Of a DNA stretch of 64,000 nucleotides, positions 36,166-49,100 are shown one piece after another. How positions within the stretch are numbered: position 1 is the first letter of the stretch; the number at the start of each line of letters is the position of its first letter. Below the pieces are notes generated by a model. It did no database searches and was not told where the DNA came from. It worked only from the letters and a program-made list of their open reading frames with translations. A program made the translations under genes and the position numbers. Origin of the DNA: Colius striatus (lineage: Eukaryota > Chordata > Aves > Coliiformes > Coliidae); the NCBI RefSeq assembly GCF_028858725.1, contig NC_084769.1:4062001-4126000 (forward strand). Direction: 5' to 3'.

Positions 36166-39083
36166 AGGAGGAGAAAAGGTTGCAAAGAAATTGGAAGGCA
36201 TTATTTAAGTAGGTAAGATTAAGAATTTGTGCCACAGTTTACAATTATAGTAAAATAAATCTAGAAACCATTCAGTGTATGAGAGCATGTACACTGGAAA
36301 AAGTATTTCTATAACAGATAACCGTCTTCTGAATACTGGGATGTTAGTAATTTGTCAGGTTTTCTTTTAATTAAAACTGTGAATATAGTTCATGCTCTGT
36401 TTGATTCAGTGTCAACATTTTGGATGGGGGCTAAAACTGATTTCCTCTTAAATCTGTTACATTTCTCAGGACAACTGATGAAGTGTGCCTTAACATTAAG
36501 CTTTTGAACCCCTGAGGTTTGCTTGTTTCAAGCTCAGTAAATCAACAGATATTAGAGTAATAGACCTGATAAGACTCAAGATTTCTAACACTCGTCTAAA
36601 AGCTCTCTTTACCAAAACTGCATTCATTTTTCCTCACAGACAACCTGTTTTAATTCATTGCATCATTACCAAATTGGTCCACTGTAAAATGAATTAAGAT
36701 TATGCTAGTTAGTAGTTTCCTTCCACATATTTTTCTCAACACAACCCATGAAACATTTAAAATGTTTGAAACTTGTAATTTTTTTAACACCACAAAAATC
36801 TATCTGATCTTTCTCTAAACCTTTCTTTTTTATGACATTATTTTTATTTTCAATTTTCCTCTGGGAGTATACAGGAACTTGCATGACTTAAGAATATGTC
36901 TCCCAAAGTAGTAGTGGCTGTTAACCAGGGAAGGATCTCAGTGACACTTTTGCCGGGACAAGCACGACTGGTTTTGACCTTCTCTCATGTTTGTTAGTCC
37001 CTCAAAATATAATCACCTTAAGAAAAGTCTTAATTCTAAAGAATTGATATAGATATTAAAGTCAGTGTTCACCAAAAAGCATCTACTTGGTTATGACTTA
37101 CACACCACAGGATGCTCAGGAGATCTGTTCCCATTCCTGCTTACTCTGCAGTGCGCAGGCACATGATACCCATGCTTGTTACCGAGCTGACCTCAAAATC
37201 TGCCTGACCCATACAAAATACAAGTGGATTTACACTGGAAATGTTCAGGTTTTTTCCCCTCCAAAGTTTATCTATTAGATGGTTTGTTAGAGGAGTGATT
37301 ATCATTGATTTCTGACAGTCAGGCTGTTTGTCAGGTAATTTTAGGCAGTAAGCGCTGTGGAATTTTGCTGAGGAACACTGGGGTAAGTTAGGAGCTCCAG
37401 CCCTCACATCTAACTCAAGAGGTTAATTCCATTCCAGTAACATGTGAGAAAGGAGCTTCAAATGGGGCTTGGCCCAGGGAGGAAAGGGAAAAGCTCATTT
37501 CAGCAGCCACTGTACATTGGAGTGCAAATGAGTACATTTGCTGCAATGGCTGAGGAAGAGCACTGTGCAGTGAAGGAAGATGCAGCGATGGGACCAGATT
37601 GGCTGCTCTCTTTGTGTCTGCTGAAGCAAAGGCCAGTGTGTTTCTACTGTATAAATGTGTAAATCTGTGTGTAAACTTGTGAACAAACTTGTTTTCCTGA
37701 AAAGAAAACAAACACAGACTATGATATGTGCCAGGTATTATAGACTGCAACCTCATTCTCTCATGTCAGGCTCATCTTCTGCTCCCTCACCACTGCAAAG
37801 CTGCATTAAGTCAATCAGAGTGGAAATAACCACTAAGTTTCTTAAAAACACTCATAGCTTACCATATTTAGCTCCAAGCTTTAGTTCCCTCTAACTTGTC
37901 TATTTTGCTAAATACTCATGGCACTCTATAAAATTAAAACATCAATGAACAAAACAGATGCATGTGAAATTTTCCCCAGGGATTAAGAATGGAGAGGAAG
38001 CACATCTGGTACAGGAGGATCATGTTGCTAAGTATACTCAACTTCCCCACTGATAGGTGAGTACAGAAATAATCTAATTTCTCTGTAATGTACCTGAATG
38101 CTTCTTGGATCAAAGCCTGGGGGATGCAAAAGGAAAGACTGAAAAGTGAGAAGGTCCATTCAAAAAAAGATGATAACTTTCAAGCGTGTATTGTAATCAC
38201 CATGGTAGTGAGGAAGAGCTTGTACTTGATTCCCTGGGAATTACCTCAAGACAAACATGGTGAGAATTACTTTGGAGAGTATGTGACAGAAAGCACACCA
38301 TGAGAAAGAGGAGCAGATGCGTTTTTAGAGTTCAGTATTCTTCATGCCTCTAATTTCACACGCCCTTTACACAGTATTCTACTAATTTTTCTACACTGAT
38401 AATCTATAGAAACTAATTACACAAAGTTTCTTGAAACTCCTTCTATAAAATGCATAATGCCTGATATCTGAGTCACAAGCACAGTTAATGTAATCTAACA
38501 CATATTGCGGGAACCTACTGCACACAGATATTACCAATTAACACATGATTTTAACAATCAACATTCATGCAATTAATAGAACACTTCATATTCCTTCTAA
38601 TTTTGAGCTCTGCATGAGCATATGTTATCATGACGGAATGTGGGATCATTTATTTATACTGGAAAGCAAGGCTCCACATAGAAAGAGATGCTTGAAACTT
38701 AGCCTGAAAGTGAAAAGGGCTCAGTTTCGCATTGAGAAAAGAATACTTTCAGTCTGATTGATAAAAGTTGGGCTACTTCCTTACCTTCTTGTTGATCCTT
38801 GCTGTTAGTGGACTTCTGGAGAGAAAATTGGGCCCTGATTACAGTTGGGGAACACAACCATCAATTAATCAACCAGGTAAACACTTTTCTCTAGAACTGA
38901 AAACTGCAACAAAATCAAGACACATTAGAAAAAAAAGAAATAAATAACCACAGCGTCTTGCTTAGCTGTTTTTGGTTTGTTTTGTGGGTTGTTGTGGTTT
39001 TTTTTACATTCAGAAATAACAGTAGCTGAGCACCTTGTTTGCCTCAACATGTTTATTGTTAAACTCCACTGTGAACAGGGAAG
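36166..39083. other. Unique non-coding DNA
   Basis: No supported gene. Overlapping frames near 37415-37894 on both strands reach 113 codons without motifs. A GT-rich low-complexity patch with a T run lies at about 38970-39005. Confidence 0.55.
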
Positions 39084-39165
39084 AATTATTATACTTACAG
39101 GACAGTTAAGGAGCTAAGTTATAGAGAGAGGTTAAGCCCAGATCCTCACAGCATTTAGTCATCTG
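39084..39165 (-). repeat. Ancient MIR/L3-type SINE relic
   Basis: The plus strand reads ATTATTATACTTACAGGACA, then TAAGGAGCTAAG, AGAGAGAGGTTAAG and CCCAGATCCTCACAGCA. This follows the antisense order of the MIR/L3 core (ATTATTAT, CAG, AGAGAGGTTAAG, CCAAGGTCACACAGC) with a gap after the GGTTAAG. Degraded, minus strand. Confidence 0.5.
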
Positions 39166-42100
39166 TTTACATTGAATTCCATAGGATTTAGGCTTTTAAT
39201 ACCTTTAGGATCCAGTTCTGTCTATTTTCCTTGCATCAAAGGTATCAGGGGGCTGAGTGTCTGTTTCCCAGAATCCCAGAAGTTGTCAGCCTACCTTGCT
39301 TGTCTCTCTTCTCGCTCTTTGGTGTTAACATAAGTAAAAAGCAATAAAAACTTCTTTTAATTACTAAAGTCATAGATGTGTTACTAGCTCATTAAGGAGA
39401 CGAGATGCTTACTAAGAAGGTGGGGTTTTTGCACATAGACTGCAAGGAATCGCACTGCACTGCTGCAGTAGCTGGAGCTGCTACATTCCCCGTCTATCAC
39501 TGAGAAGAATAACGTCAAAACACAGGGGTTGTGTAAGCCGTCATTCCAGAACATCCTCACATCTTCAGCTGCCTTGTTACAGAGAAGTTCCACACGTTTC
39601 CTATGACTGAAGGCATTTCAGCAGCCCTTCACAGCCCAGCATATCCTCCAGCAACTCCTTCTGTGAGCTGGAATACAAAGGTGTGCTGTGCCAGCACCCT
39701 GCAATGCTAACCTTCCCTTTGATTTAGGAAGCTACCTAGTCTAATCCTGCTCTCAACAGCTTCTGGAGAATGCAACAAGAGTTGCATTCATCAGTGAATC
39801 CACTTCCAAAGTGGCAGTAGAGGTGATACAAGATGGGGCATCTCATGGCAGGAGCAACCGCTTTCCTTCAAGCTGTGTGGTGGCTGTCCCCTCCTCACCT
39901 TTCCAATGGGTTACCAGCAGTGTTAGCCTCCCTTGGGCTTTAGCTTCAGAAACTGCTCTAAGTCCCTGCATCAAGAAGCTGTTGATGCAGGGAATTGTCC
40001 TCCAGTAGCAGGGACCAAGGCAGCAACAAGAGCTGCAGATGCAGACTCTAAATCATTGTGTCTTTCCCTCTTTCAGGCCAAGCTCCTGAGAGAATTTGGT
40101 TTACCACACATCTGACGTGTATTTATGTGTTGCAGGACAGGAGTAAAGTAGCAATTCTCTGGGTATAGCTGTATTTCTAAAAAAATGTCAGAGGAGTATT
40201 TATGGTCCCCCTTCTTCCACTGCCTCAGCCCTCAAGGGAGCCTTCACAGAGGCGTCACCTTTCAGACTGCTGCTGTTTCTAGCAAGAAGAGATTATCGTA
40301 ATCTATAGGTGGCTAAAGAAACAAGAGATTTCACCTGTGACTGCACCTCTGATAATCACCTGAAGGGCTCTTCAACCAAATCTTGGGCTTTCCAAAAGTC
40401 AATGTCTGTGTCATTTGTACAGTTTGAGGCAGATAGAAGTCAGTGCAGATTTCCATGATGAGCAGGGGAGATGTATAACTATAGACAAATGAGAGGAGAA
40501 AAGAAAGGTCTCAAATTCAGTTTGCCTGAGGTAACTTCAGCCAAGGTAATAGAGCGGCACTAGTGTCACTGACAGGGAGGTAAACTAAGTGTAATGATTT
40601 TTCACACTGACTAAATTCATTAGCAATGGCCAAAAAAAAAAGAAATGAGAATAAAGATCAAGAGATGCTTTCTTCTGCTGATATCAATAGTTAATATGTA
40701 TTTTTCTTATTCACTATTTTTACTGAAGGCTTTACTGCACAAAGGATCCAGGGGGAACAGAAAATCATGTAATTGTGCAGGTTGGGGAATTCTCTAAAAA
40801 TACGTAACCATAGCACCCCTGTCATTACCAATCAAGTAATCTTGATAAAAAGTAAAGTAATTAGCCCTTGAGAAGAGCATAAAGCTAATTAAAAATGACA
40901 ACTTAGTCATCTCAACAAACAACAGCACAGAACAAGTCAGTAGTTCTAACTATAGCACAACGCCATAACCTGACCTACCAACATGGCTTCCCTTCAAGCC
41001 CCTTAAAAGAAACCACAGTTCAAAAGAGTGAAACTTTGATAAACTTCTTCCTTTTACAATTTAGATTTACTTTATCTACCAGTCAATATTTCTGTTTGCT
41101 GTGTTTCACTGTCTTTTACTTAGACTTTGCCAGTTTACAGGTGATTTTTATAAATGAGATTATGGAAACTCCTGTGATCTCCTAAAATGAGACCATAAAA
41201 CATCAAGTATCAATACAGGCATTGTCAAAAAGATCTACAAGTTGCAAATAATTAGTCTCATATCAAAGTTTCTTGTTCAAAATTCATAAATAACCATTAG
41301 AATCCAAAAAGAAACTACTGATCTCCCTTTATACAGTAATTTAGGATTCTGTCCTCCCATAGATGTTAATGGCAAGGTTTTAGTTAATTTCTATGAGAAG
41401 AAGGGTGACCATTTCTTCCTCTCTTGCCATCAAAAAATCTTTGAAGAGGACACCTTTTCAGAAAGCTATCACAGTTACCAACACCTGTCTTCGCAGGCAT
41501 ATTTACTCAGGTTGTAGGGACTGAAGAAAACAAATTACTACCTTTTCAGATAACAGGATTCTTATATTTACTAACATAAATACACTTATGTGTTTTACCT
41601 TTATATATATTAGTTACAGCTAGTAGTCCATGCTGCTACATTCCTTAAAGCTGAGAGCTCATTTGCTTTAAGAATTAGTGTCCTAATCTATGTGCACACA
41701 TCTTAGTCTGTATGAGGCTTTGATGCAACTCCTGAACTCATACTCACAGGCTTAGATTTCAAAAAGGAAGAAGTACTGTCATGGGCCAAGCCCAAACATT
41801 GATATCTTCAACAGATCTCGATGAATGATGCTGATACTTAGCCATGCTACCTCACACTTCTTCAGCCACACAGAGAAAATATGGCTTTGATCCTCTGAAT
41901 CAGGATTGGCTGGAACAGGAAAAGAGGTAGAAGAGGTTATGATCAGGTTTTGCCCAGCCCATGCTAAGCTTTGATTATAGTTTTGGTTCCTTCTTGCTAG
42001 GAAAGAACAGAATAATGATTTAGAGAAGCCCTTAGGCTGCTGAAACAATCCATAGGAAGCAACCTGCAAAACAGAAAGATTGCAACTCAATGCAAGAAGT

Positions 42101-44088
42101 GAAAACTTAAGCTCCTTTGACCTACAGTATATATGAATATATGAGTTGGTAAAACAGTTACAGATGTGTATCTAGACCAAATAAAAAGACCTTGTAGCCG
42201 TGGAGAAAATATGTATCTGCTTGTACTGCATTGCTGCCACTCTTACTAAAGCTTGAAGCAGAAATAAAATATTTGCTTATATTTTGAACAAATGTTGGAT
42301 GAAACAAAATTGTGAGCAACTGTGAACTAGATAAAGACCTTGATCCTGCTCTGTAATGCTTGGTAAGACACGGTTCCCGAAGGCCAGTCTGGCTTAGGAA
42401 AGTCAGTCTCCCTAAGCTTTCTCTGTAGTCGTGGAGAGAGGGATCATCCATCTCCAGTTATTGTAAATAGGCATCATTCCACTCAAATTCATGGAAGATG
42501 ACCAATACGTACAGGCTGAGCATCTTAGGATGTGACCCCAAATCTACACATCTGCACTTCTTAATAATTCTTCATATGCCAAATGTAATGACATTGGACA
42601 AACTTTCTGGGCTTTGATTTGCAAGCTTTGCACTTAAAATCTTTTCAGTTTCAAACAGTCAAACTGGCTGAATTTGTTATAATAAATTTGATACAATTCT
42701 GGGCGATTCCAGAGTGATTTTTTGATTCTTTAAAGCATTTAGACAATTCATTTGTAAAGTTTTGGTTTTGTTTTAAAACAAGCTTCCTCTAGAAGAGTTT
42801 TTAAAGGCCTTTGAGGAAACATAATCTCTTTTCTTAAGCCTACTGGGCAAGCAGGTGGCTTGGTCTCAGCTTCTTATTCTTTGGTGTTATGTAGGACATC
42901 AGGGAAAATTAGAGAAGTGTTGCCTTTCTCTTCCTTCTTTGCTTTCTCTAAGCAAAAGTTACTTTTTTTACAGGGATGAGATAGTAATCCACACCACCTG
43001 CAAAGAGAAAGCATCTACTTGATGTTTGGACGTGACATTTCTGTACGTTAGAAAGGTGGAAATGAAAATGATATCTTTGCCTAAGAAATGACAGAAGAGA
43101 AAAACCTCCACTTGCTCTTGTACCTCTCATCAGACCTACAGGCTCTTAATTCCAAGTTTAACCTGGACAAAGACATGGAAAACATACACTGTAAGGAACA
43201 AGACTGCATTGGCAGTCAAGTGGATTCAATGACCTAATAGTTCTTTTTCCATCTCTTGATTTCTTTGATACTATTTATAAAAAGGAAACAAAAAATGATG
43301 GTTCGCTCCAAACAAATTGGTACCATAAACCAACAGCAAACATCAAAATTGGCAAATGCCCCTTTAATGCTTGCATGGCTCATGGAGCCAGGGAGAAGGC
43401 TAATAATGTACCCCTCTGAAGGTCCTGGGCTATGTTTATTTCTCGTATTTATTTAAAAGAAAAATCAAAATACTTTTAAGCAAGTCGTCTGGTTCCAAAT
43501 TTAGGAACAATTGAACAAAGAGGAATCTGCTAATTCCAGATGGAGTGCATATAGTCCCTTGGCACTTATTACTTACCAAATGTTTCAGAAAGCAAACACA
43601 TGACCTAAAAGATTTTGTGATTGTGGGGTCCTCAAAAAGCTCCTAACAAGTCATATATTTCTAACCATATTTACTTTACCCACACACAAAACCCCACTTC
43701 GTTTTCCTTTCTGGGGTTTTTTTTAAGCAGACAATGCTTCTTTTAAAGACTATTTATGTACAATTCAGCTATCCCATAAGGCCAGGGGCTCTAAAGGTGT
43801 CTCTTTGAAAAGCTTCAGCTGTGGAACATCTGCTCCCTGTGCAAGGGCCACCTTCCGCGGCACCACGGCTGGCGCAGGTATTTTGCTAGAGTGGGATCTT
43901 CTCGTCCAGTGATTGCAGGAAATGGGCACCCACAGATGGTTTCTAATCTCAAAGCTGCAACATACTTTTCTGTTGGAGTTTTTTATGTATTTTTTTTTTT
44001 AAAGAAGCCCTTTTGCACATGCCTGTCATCCACCAACAGCATCCTGCACGCAGATGCCAAGCCACCCTCAAAACACACCTCTAGGCAA
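39166..44088. other. Long unique non-coding stretch
   Basis: About 4.9 kb with no supported gene. The best frames are about 100 codons (41779-42090 and 42158-42451, both minus) and have no signature. A short segment near 40520-40590 looks faintly MIR-like, too weak to call. Confidence 0.55.
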
Positions 44089-44149
44089 ATCATAAGATCT
44101 TAGGATGGTAGGGGTTGAAAGGGACCTTTAGAGATCATCTAGTCCAACT
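44089..44149 (-). mobile_element. CR1 LINE 3' terminal fragment, about 60 bp
   Basis: Only the CR1 3' tail is present, with ATCATAAGATC (decayed octamers), GGTAGGGGTTG, AAAGGGACCTTTAGAGATC and ATCTAGTCCAAC. It lies 211 bp left of a much longer copy of the same type and orientation. It is an extreme 5' truncation or a broken older copy. Confidence 0.9.
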
Positions 44150-44360
44150 CTAGACTTGACTCCCATTAAATTAATGTACTATTTCTTGTATGCATTTCAT
44201 ACTCATTACTGAAGTGTTTTCTAATATTTTCATCGGAAAACGAGTCTGATTAATACAAGAAGGAATTGTTAGTGAGTATTATATTTCATTATTATAAGCA
44301 TTCCCTCCTCAGATTAATTAGTTTAGGAGTAAGTAAAGTAGAAAACCTTAATTTTCCTGG
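44150..44360. other. Spacer between two CR1 copies
   Basis: AT-rich unique sequence of 211 bp. It shows no CR1 similarity, so the two flanking pieces are not simply one interrupted 3' end. Confidence 0.6.
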
Positions 44361-45070
44361 AATCATAGAATCACATAATGGTAGGGGTTGGAAGGGACCT
44401 TTAGAGATCATCTAGTCCAACCCCCCTGCAGAAGCAGGTTCACCTAGATCAAGTCGCATAGGAACGTGTCCAGGTGGGTCTTGAAGCCCTCCAAGGAAGG
44501 AGCCTCCACAACCCCTCTGGGCAGCCTGTGCCAGGGCTCCCTCACCTCACAGTGAAATAGTTTTTTCTTATATTTAAATGGAACTTTTTGTGTTCCAGCT
44601 TCATCCCATCACCCCTTGTCCTGTTGCTAGCTACAACAAAAAAAAGGGATGCCCCAACCTCCTGACACCCACCCTTTAGATACTTGTAAATATTAATAAG
44701 ATCCCCTCTCAGTCTCCTCTTCTCCAGACTAAACAGCCCCAGTTCCCACAGCCTTTCCTCATATGAAAGATGTTCCAGTCCCTTCAGCATCTTGGTGGCC
44801 CTGCACTGGTCTCTCTCCAGAAATTCTCTATCTCTCTTAAGCTGGGGAGCCCAGAACTGGACACAAGACTCCGGATGAGGCTTCATCAGGGCAGAGTAGA
44901 GAGAGAGCACAACCTCCCTTGACTGCCCACACTGTTCTTGATGCATCCCAGGATGCCATTGGCCTTCTTGGCCACAAGGACACATTGCTGGCTCATGGTT
45001 AGTTTATTATCAACCAGCACTCCTAAGTCTCTCTCTGCAGAGCTGCTCTCCAGCAGGTCAATCCCCAGGT
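44361..45070 (-). mobile_element. CR1 LINE, 5'-truncated, about 710 bp, with ORF2 C-terminus
   Basis: This is the longest CR1 in the window, on the minus strand. The 3' end has AATCATAGAATC and the GGTTGGAAGGGACC block. The minus frame 44985 to 44542 (147 codons) carries the ORF2 C-terminus with [49 protein letters not shown] and [11 protein letters not shown]. Upstream, [20 protein letters not shown] sits in another frame because four bases are missing near 44925-44932. Another base is missing near 44545, stopping the frame just after FTVR. All these lesions mark a dead copy. It keeps the 23 nt missing from the 17.7-kb copy. It ends on the 5' side at nearly the same consensus position as that copy. 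The right boundary is good to about 10 bp. Confidence 0.97.
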
Positions 45071-46059
45071 TTTTTTTGAGGCAGTTTGATCAAAGTAATT
45101 CATTTTTCAGCAGTTCTCCAACCCCCAGAGCACAGCACCTTACAGAAGCAGCAGTGACAGGCAGTACCTTTCATGTCTTTCCCAAGCTGCCATAGCTGTA
45201 GACGTGGAGCTTGAACCATATGGGAGTGAGTGTTGCTGCTTTTAGATACTTCCACTAAACCCTCACAATGTGAGAAGGTGAAAAGGTTTCACTCCTATTC
45301 CACTGCATAAACAGAACTATCTTGATGACAATCTTTGTAACACAGGCTACAAAAAACCTCCAGATTTTTGCTGTTGGTTCTCTTCTGCCACTGGGACAAA
45401 CCCAGTCCTGTGAATAGAGCAGTATCAAAAAGAGCAGGCTACAGAGAAATATTTGATAAACATCAGGCTTAATTATCAATTGTGACTTTTTTAGTTAAAT
45501 ATTAATTTCAATATCCTAATAACATACTTTTTTTCTTAAGAAGCAAACCCATTATACTGCTCTCAAAGGGGAAAAAAGCCCTAAACAAAGCAAAAATATA
45601 TTAAGACAGTGAGTTGTGACTGAAAGAGACCAAAACCAGAAAGAATTTTCCAAGGCAGTGTAAACAGCTAGGTGTCATTCAGTCTTGAGTTTCACATAAG
45701 TGGTATCTCTTCCCTTTTGGCTTTTTAATCTTTTTTCTCCTCCAACTCTGTCCCTTATTTTGAAAGCCTTACCTTCAATTCTGCTGTAATCCTTTCCTTT
45801 GGACTTCTATGGGTGTCATTTCTTCGTAGCCACAGATACAGACCAGAAAGAAACGGAGGGCAAGTGTTGTTATTTCAATTCAGGTGCCTGCAAAGTGAAA
45901 TTTATCTGCTGACAAAGACGTACATGCACTCTCCTTGTTCAGGAACTCTCCTCTAACTATGTGCAATTGATAGTCCCTGAAGTTTTACTACTGCTGGCAT
46001 TTCTCTGCAAATCCTTAAGCTGCCCCAACAAACTCAACCCAAAGCGTTATTTTACATTT
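45071..46059. other. Unique non-coding DNA
   Basis: No supported gene. The plus frame 44938-45195 that crosses in from the left is antisense CR1. The 74-codon minus frame at 45255-45479 has no motif. Confidence 0.55.
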
Positions 46060-46190
46060 TTTAACTGAAATGCCTTTTGTTTTTATTTTAATGAATCCCC
46101 TAACTCCAAGTTTAATTAAACTCATGTTTTTTAATTAATTACCAACAAATGCAAATAAGGCAAACTACACAAATATGTATTCACTGTTCA
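46060..46190. promoter_or_regulatory. Candidate enhancer core with octamer and homeodomain sites
   Basis: The palindrome TTTAATTAAA lies at 46111-46120, TTAATTAATT at 46131-46140 and a perfect POU octamer ATGCAAAT at 46149-46156. Three homeodomain/POU-type sites within 46 bp form the densest such cluster in the window. The neighbourhood is very AT-rich, so chance remains possible. Confidence 0.3.
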
Positions 46191-49100
46191 CTGGTAGATA
46201 TGTGGGGCTTTTTTTAATCCTGAAGTGTCAGGATTTTAAAATCTTAAAGTCTTGAGGGTTACAACCCAAAAATTGTTTTCACTTGGGGTTTTATGAGAAT
46301 ATCTTACTAGTGGATGACAGGGAGCTTAGTTGCTTAAAGGAACAGGATGTAAACTGCAGGTTCTTTAGCTTTAACCAAGCTATTCTTGCTAAACAATAGT
46401 AAAACTCTGCAGAATTTGGCCTCTGCATACACTCTTTGAAGAGGAAAGTAGAATGAAATCATTTTTCTGTCACAGTCATTAAATGTTGACAAATAGAGAT
46501 ATGGACTCATTAAGTGCTCTCTTTGGTTATTTAAGTTCAGCTACGATAGCAGTTCTAAAAGGAAGAAATAAAAGTTCAAGCAACAAACTCCAAAGCTCTG
46601 AAACCCAGGAAACTCAAATTTAAGGCACGTAATACAATTGTGCTTAAAATTTAGAAACGGTCTCCTGGCAAGTAGTGACTGCTGCCAGTGCCTGAGGATA
46701 ATATACAGTTGAATTATCTTCTTTGTTGTATAGGTATTACTATTTTCAATATAAAATTGCTCAAAATCTCATGAAATATTGCTCTGAAGAGTTATTCAGA
46801 AAAGTCTTAGCTTCTCTGACTACTTTTACAACTGAAAGCACTGTAAAAGCAGCCCGTCCTTAATACGAGGGATTATTTAAATTGTTCGAGCAAGGAGGCA
46901 GGAATATTTGTTTCTGTTCTCTTCCTGGGGCTGACACAGCTGAATTTGGCTATGTCCACACATCTCGTTCAGCTCCATCTCCCAGTCCCAGAATGACTTG
47001 AATCCACACACAGAGATCTCAAGCTTGCTTAAAGCCTAAACCCACTGCTTGAGCTCCTGGATCCCAGCCCAGCGTGTCCTGACCCTCTGCACTGTGGACA
47101 TGCAGCCAGTATTGGAGTGCTCAGCAAGACACTCTCCTGCACTCTGTATTTTCCCCTCAAGTCAGCAGGTAAGAGCTGTTTTTCCTACATGGCAAAGGAC
47201 TTTATGTGCAGCTGAACTACACACCTATGGGAAACATATTGTGCAAGTGGTGCCAAGCCTTCACATTTCCACTTGGTTTTATAGTTATTTCAAATTAAAT
47301 CTGGAGCTATAGATACATTTATATACACCTCTATGTACTTACAGATGTCTCTCACTTCTCCCTCCCTTGAAATACCAGGCAGATTTCTCCACCATTTACC
47401 ATGGGCTGGAAGGAATAGGTTAAAGGGCTGATGCTAAGAGAATCTGTTCCTCCATAAAGGTGTTTATTGCCCTGGAAGATGAAAGATGTGAATGCACAAG
47501 TTTGTAGTACTTGTTACCCTATCAAGTGGGGAAATAAATAACTGAGATGAGAATTCAATAGCTCAGAGACCTGTCTATGTATATAACTTTTGGGCTACTG
47601 GGAGTTTTTCCAGCTCTGAGTCCCTCCATTTCCTCAGAAGAAAAATAGGAGAAAGTCACCCTTAACGATCTTATGCAAAGCATTTAGTAATGTTTAGCTT
47701 ATCTAACAGACATTTTTTTGAGGAGGCTGGCTAAAAGATGTCATATGTGTGAAGCTATTTGTTGTGTTTAAAGATATTTGTGCTCCCATCCTTGGGAAAA
47801 TTCTTCACGTTCCCTGTCTTGCTGCACTTAGAAATGATCCTGTCTTGATTGTGTTCCAGTTACCCAGCGTCAAATATAATCAGGAATAGGAAAGATAAAG
47901 CACCAGAGTGTTGTGTGGAAGGCTGCAATTCCAGCAACACCTCCTTCCCTGGCTTGTCGAGACTAAATATATGGAAAATAAAAATTAAATTAAAAAAAAT
48001 AGCAGAGCATTGTTCATTCGTCTCCTGAGCAGCTCCTGCAGCACAACAGTCCGAAGGCAGCCACGTAAAGTTTTATAATCAGCATTTCATAGCTTGAGAA
48101 AGTCCTTAAAATATCCCACGTCCTCCAACCAAGTCCTTAAAAGATGAGGAAATAAAGATATTCCTGCCTTGGCTTTTTCACAGCTTCCAATCACCCATAC
48201 CTCAATGAGAGGCACGAAGGACACCCACACATTGCACGGGGCACCCTGAGGTGCAAGAGTACATAGGATCCCACCCGCCAAAATGAGCTTCGGCGAGAAG
48301 GGGGTTTCCTTCCTCAAGAAATACTGCAAACAGAAGATTCCCATGTTTGAAAGGTCAGAGGGAAAAAAATATAATGCACTCATGAAGAGACAACCTCATT
48401 AATCCTGTTGTTCTTGGCCCAGTCAATAGAAGAAACATAAATGCTGTCAACACTGAGCTGCTAGATAAAGCATAAAAAGTGGGAATGAAATGTTTTACTG
48501 CAAGGACTGTTCTTATGGTTTGAGAACATTTCTGGAAATAACCTGAGCTGAGAAAATGTTCCCTAGGAGGAATACATGCTGTGGGAAACTGTGTGGAAGA
48601 TAAAGTTTGGTCAGTGACCTTCTCACTATCCTCTAATCACGCAGCACACACTGCTCCAAAGAGAAGAAAGAAAAAGGGATACTGTGCAGCCAGAGACACT
48701 TTACCTTCCCTGCATTACATGAACTGAAGTGGAAAACACAGGAGTGTCATAAATCTCTATTTCACGCTTTCAGATACTGTAGTGAAATAATAATCTACAG
48801 TAACTCACAGGAAAAAAAAAGAGGAAAAAAAAAAAGCAGTGACTTTTGGTTTAGGGCACTTCAGGAGCACAAAACACAATACACCTTCAGCAAGCATAAA
48901 AACAAATTACGGGAAGTTGCTATAAGGGGAATATGCCTTTTCGTCTGGGCAACATTAGAAACGGTGAAAAGATCATCAGACATCATGACAGAGAGGAGGA
49001 AAATGCAAGGCTACCTTTCCAGGGCAGGCAGTTCCCAGGGATGACACATAGCAGAAGAGCTCAGTTTAAAATCTTGCACGTTAATGCATCAGCAGCGTTC

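Noticed and set aside
40520-40590. MIR-like string around GCCAAGGTAATAGAG
   Set aside because: Only one short block matches; the rest of the core order is missing.
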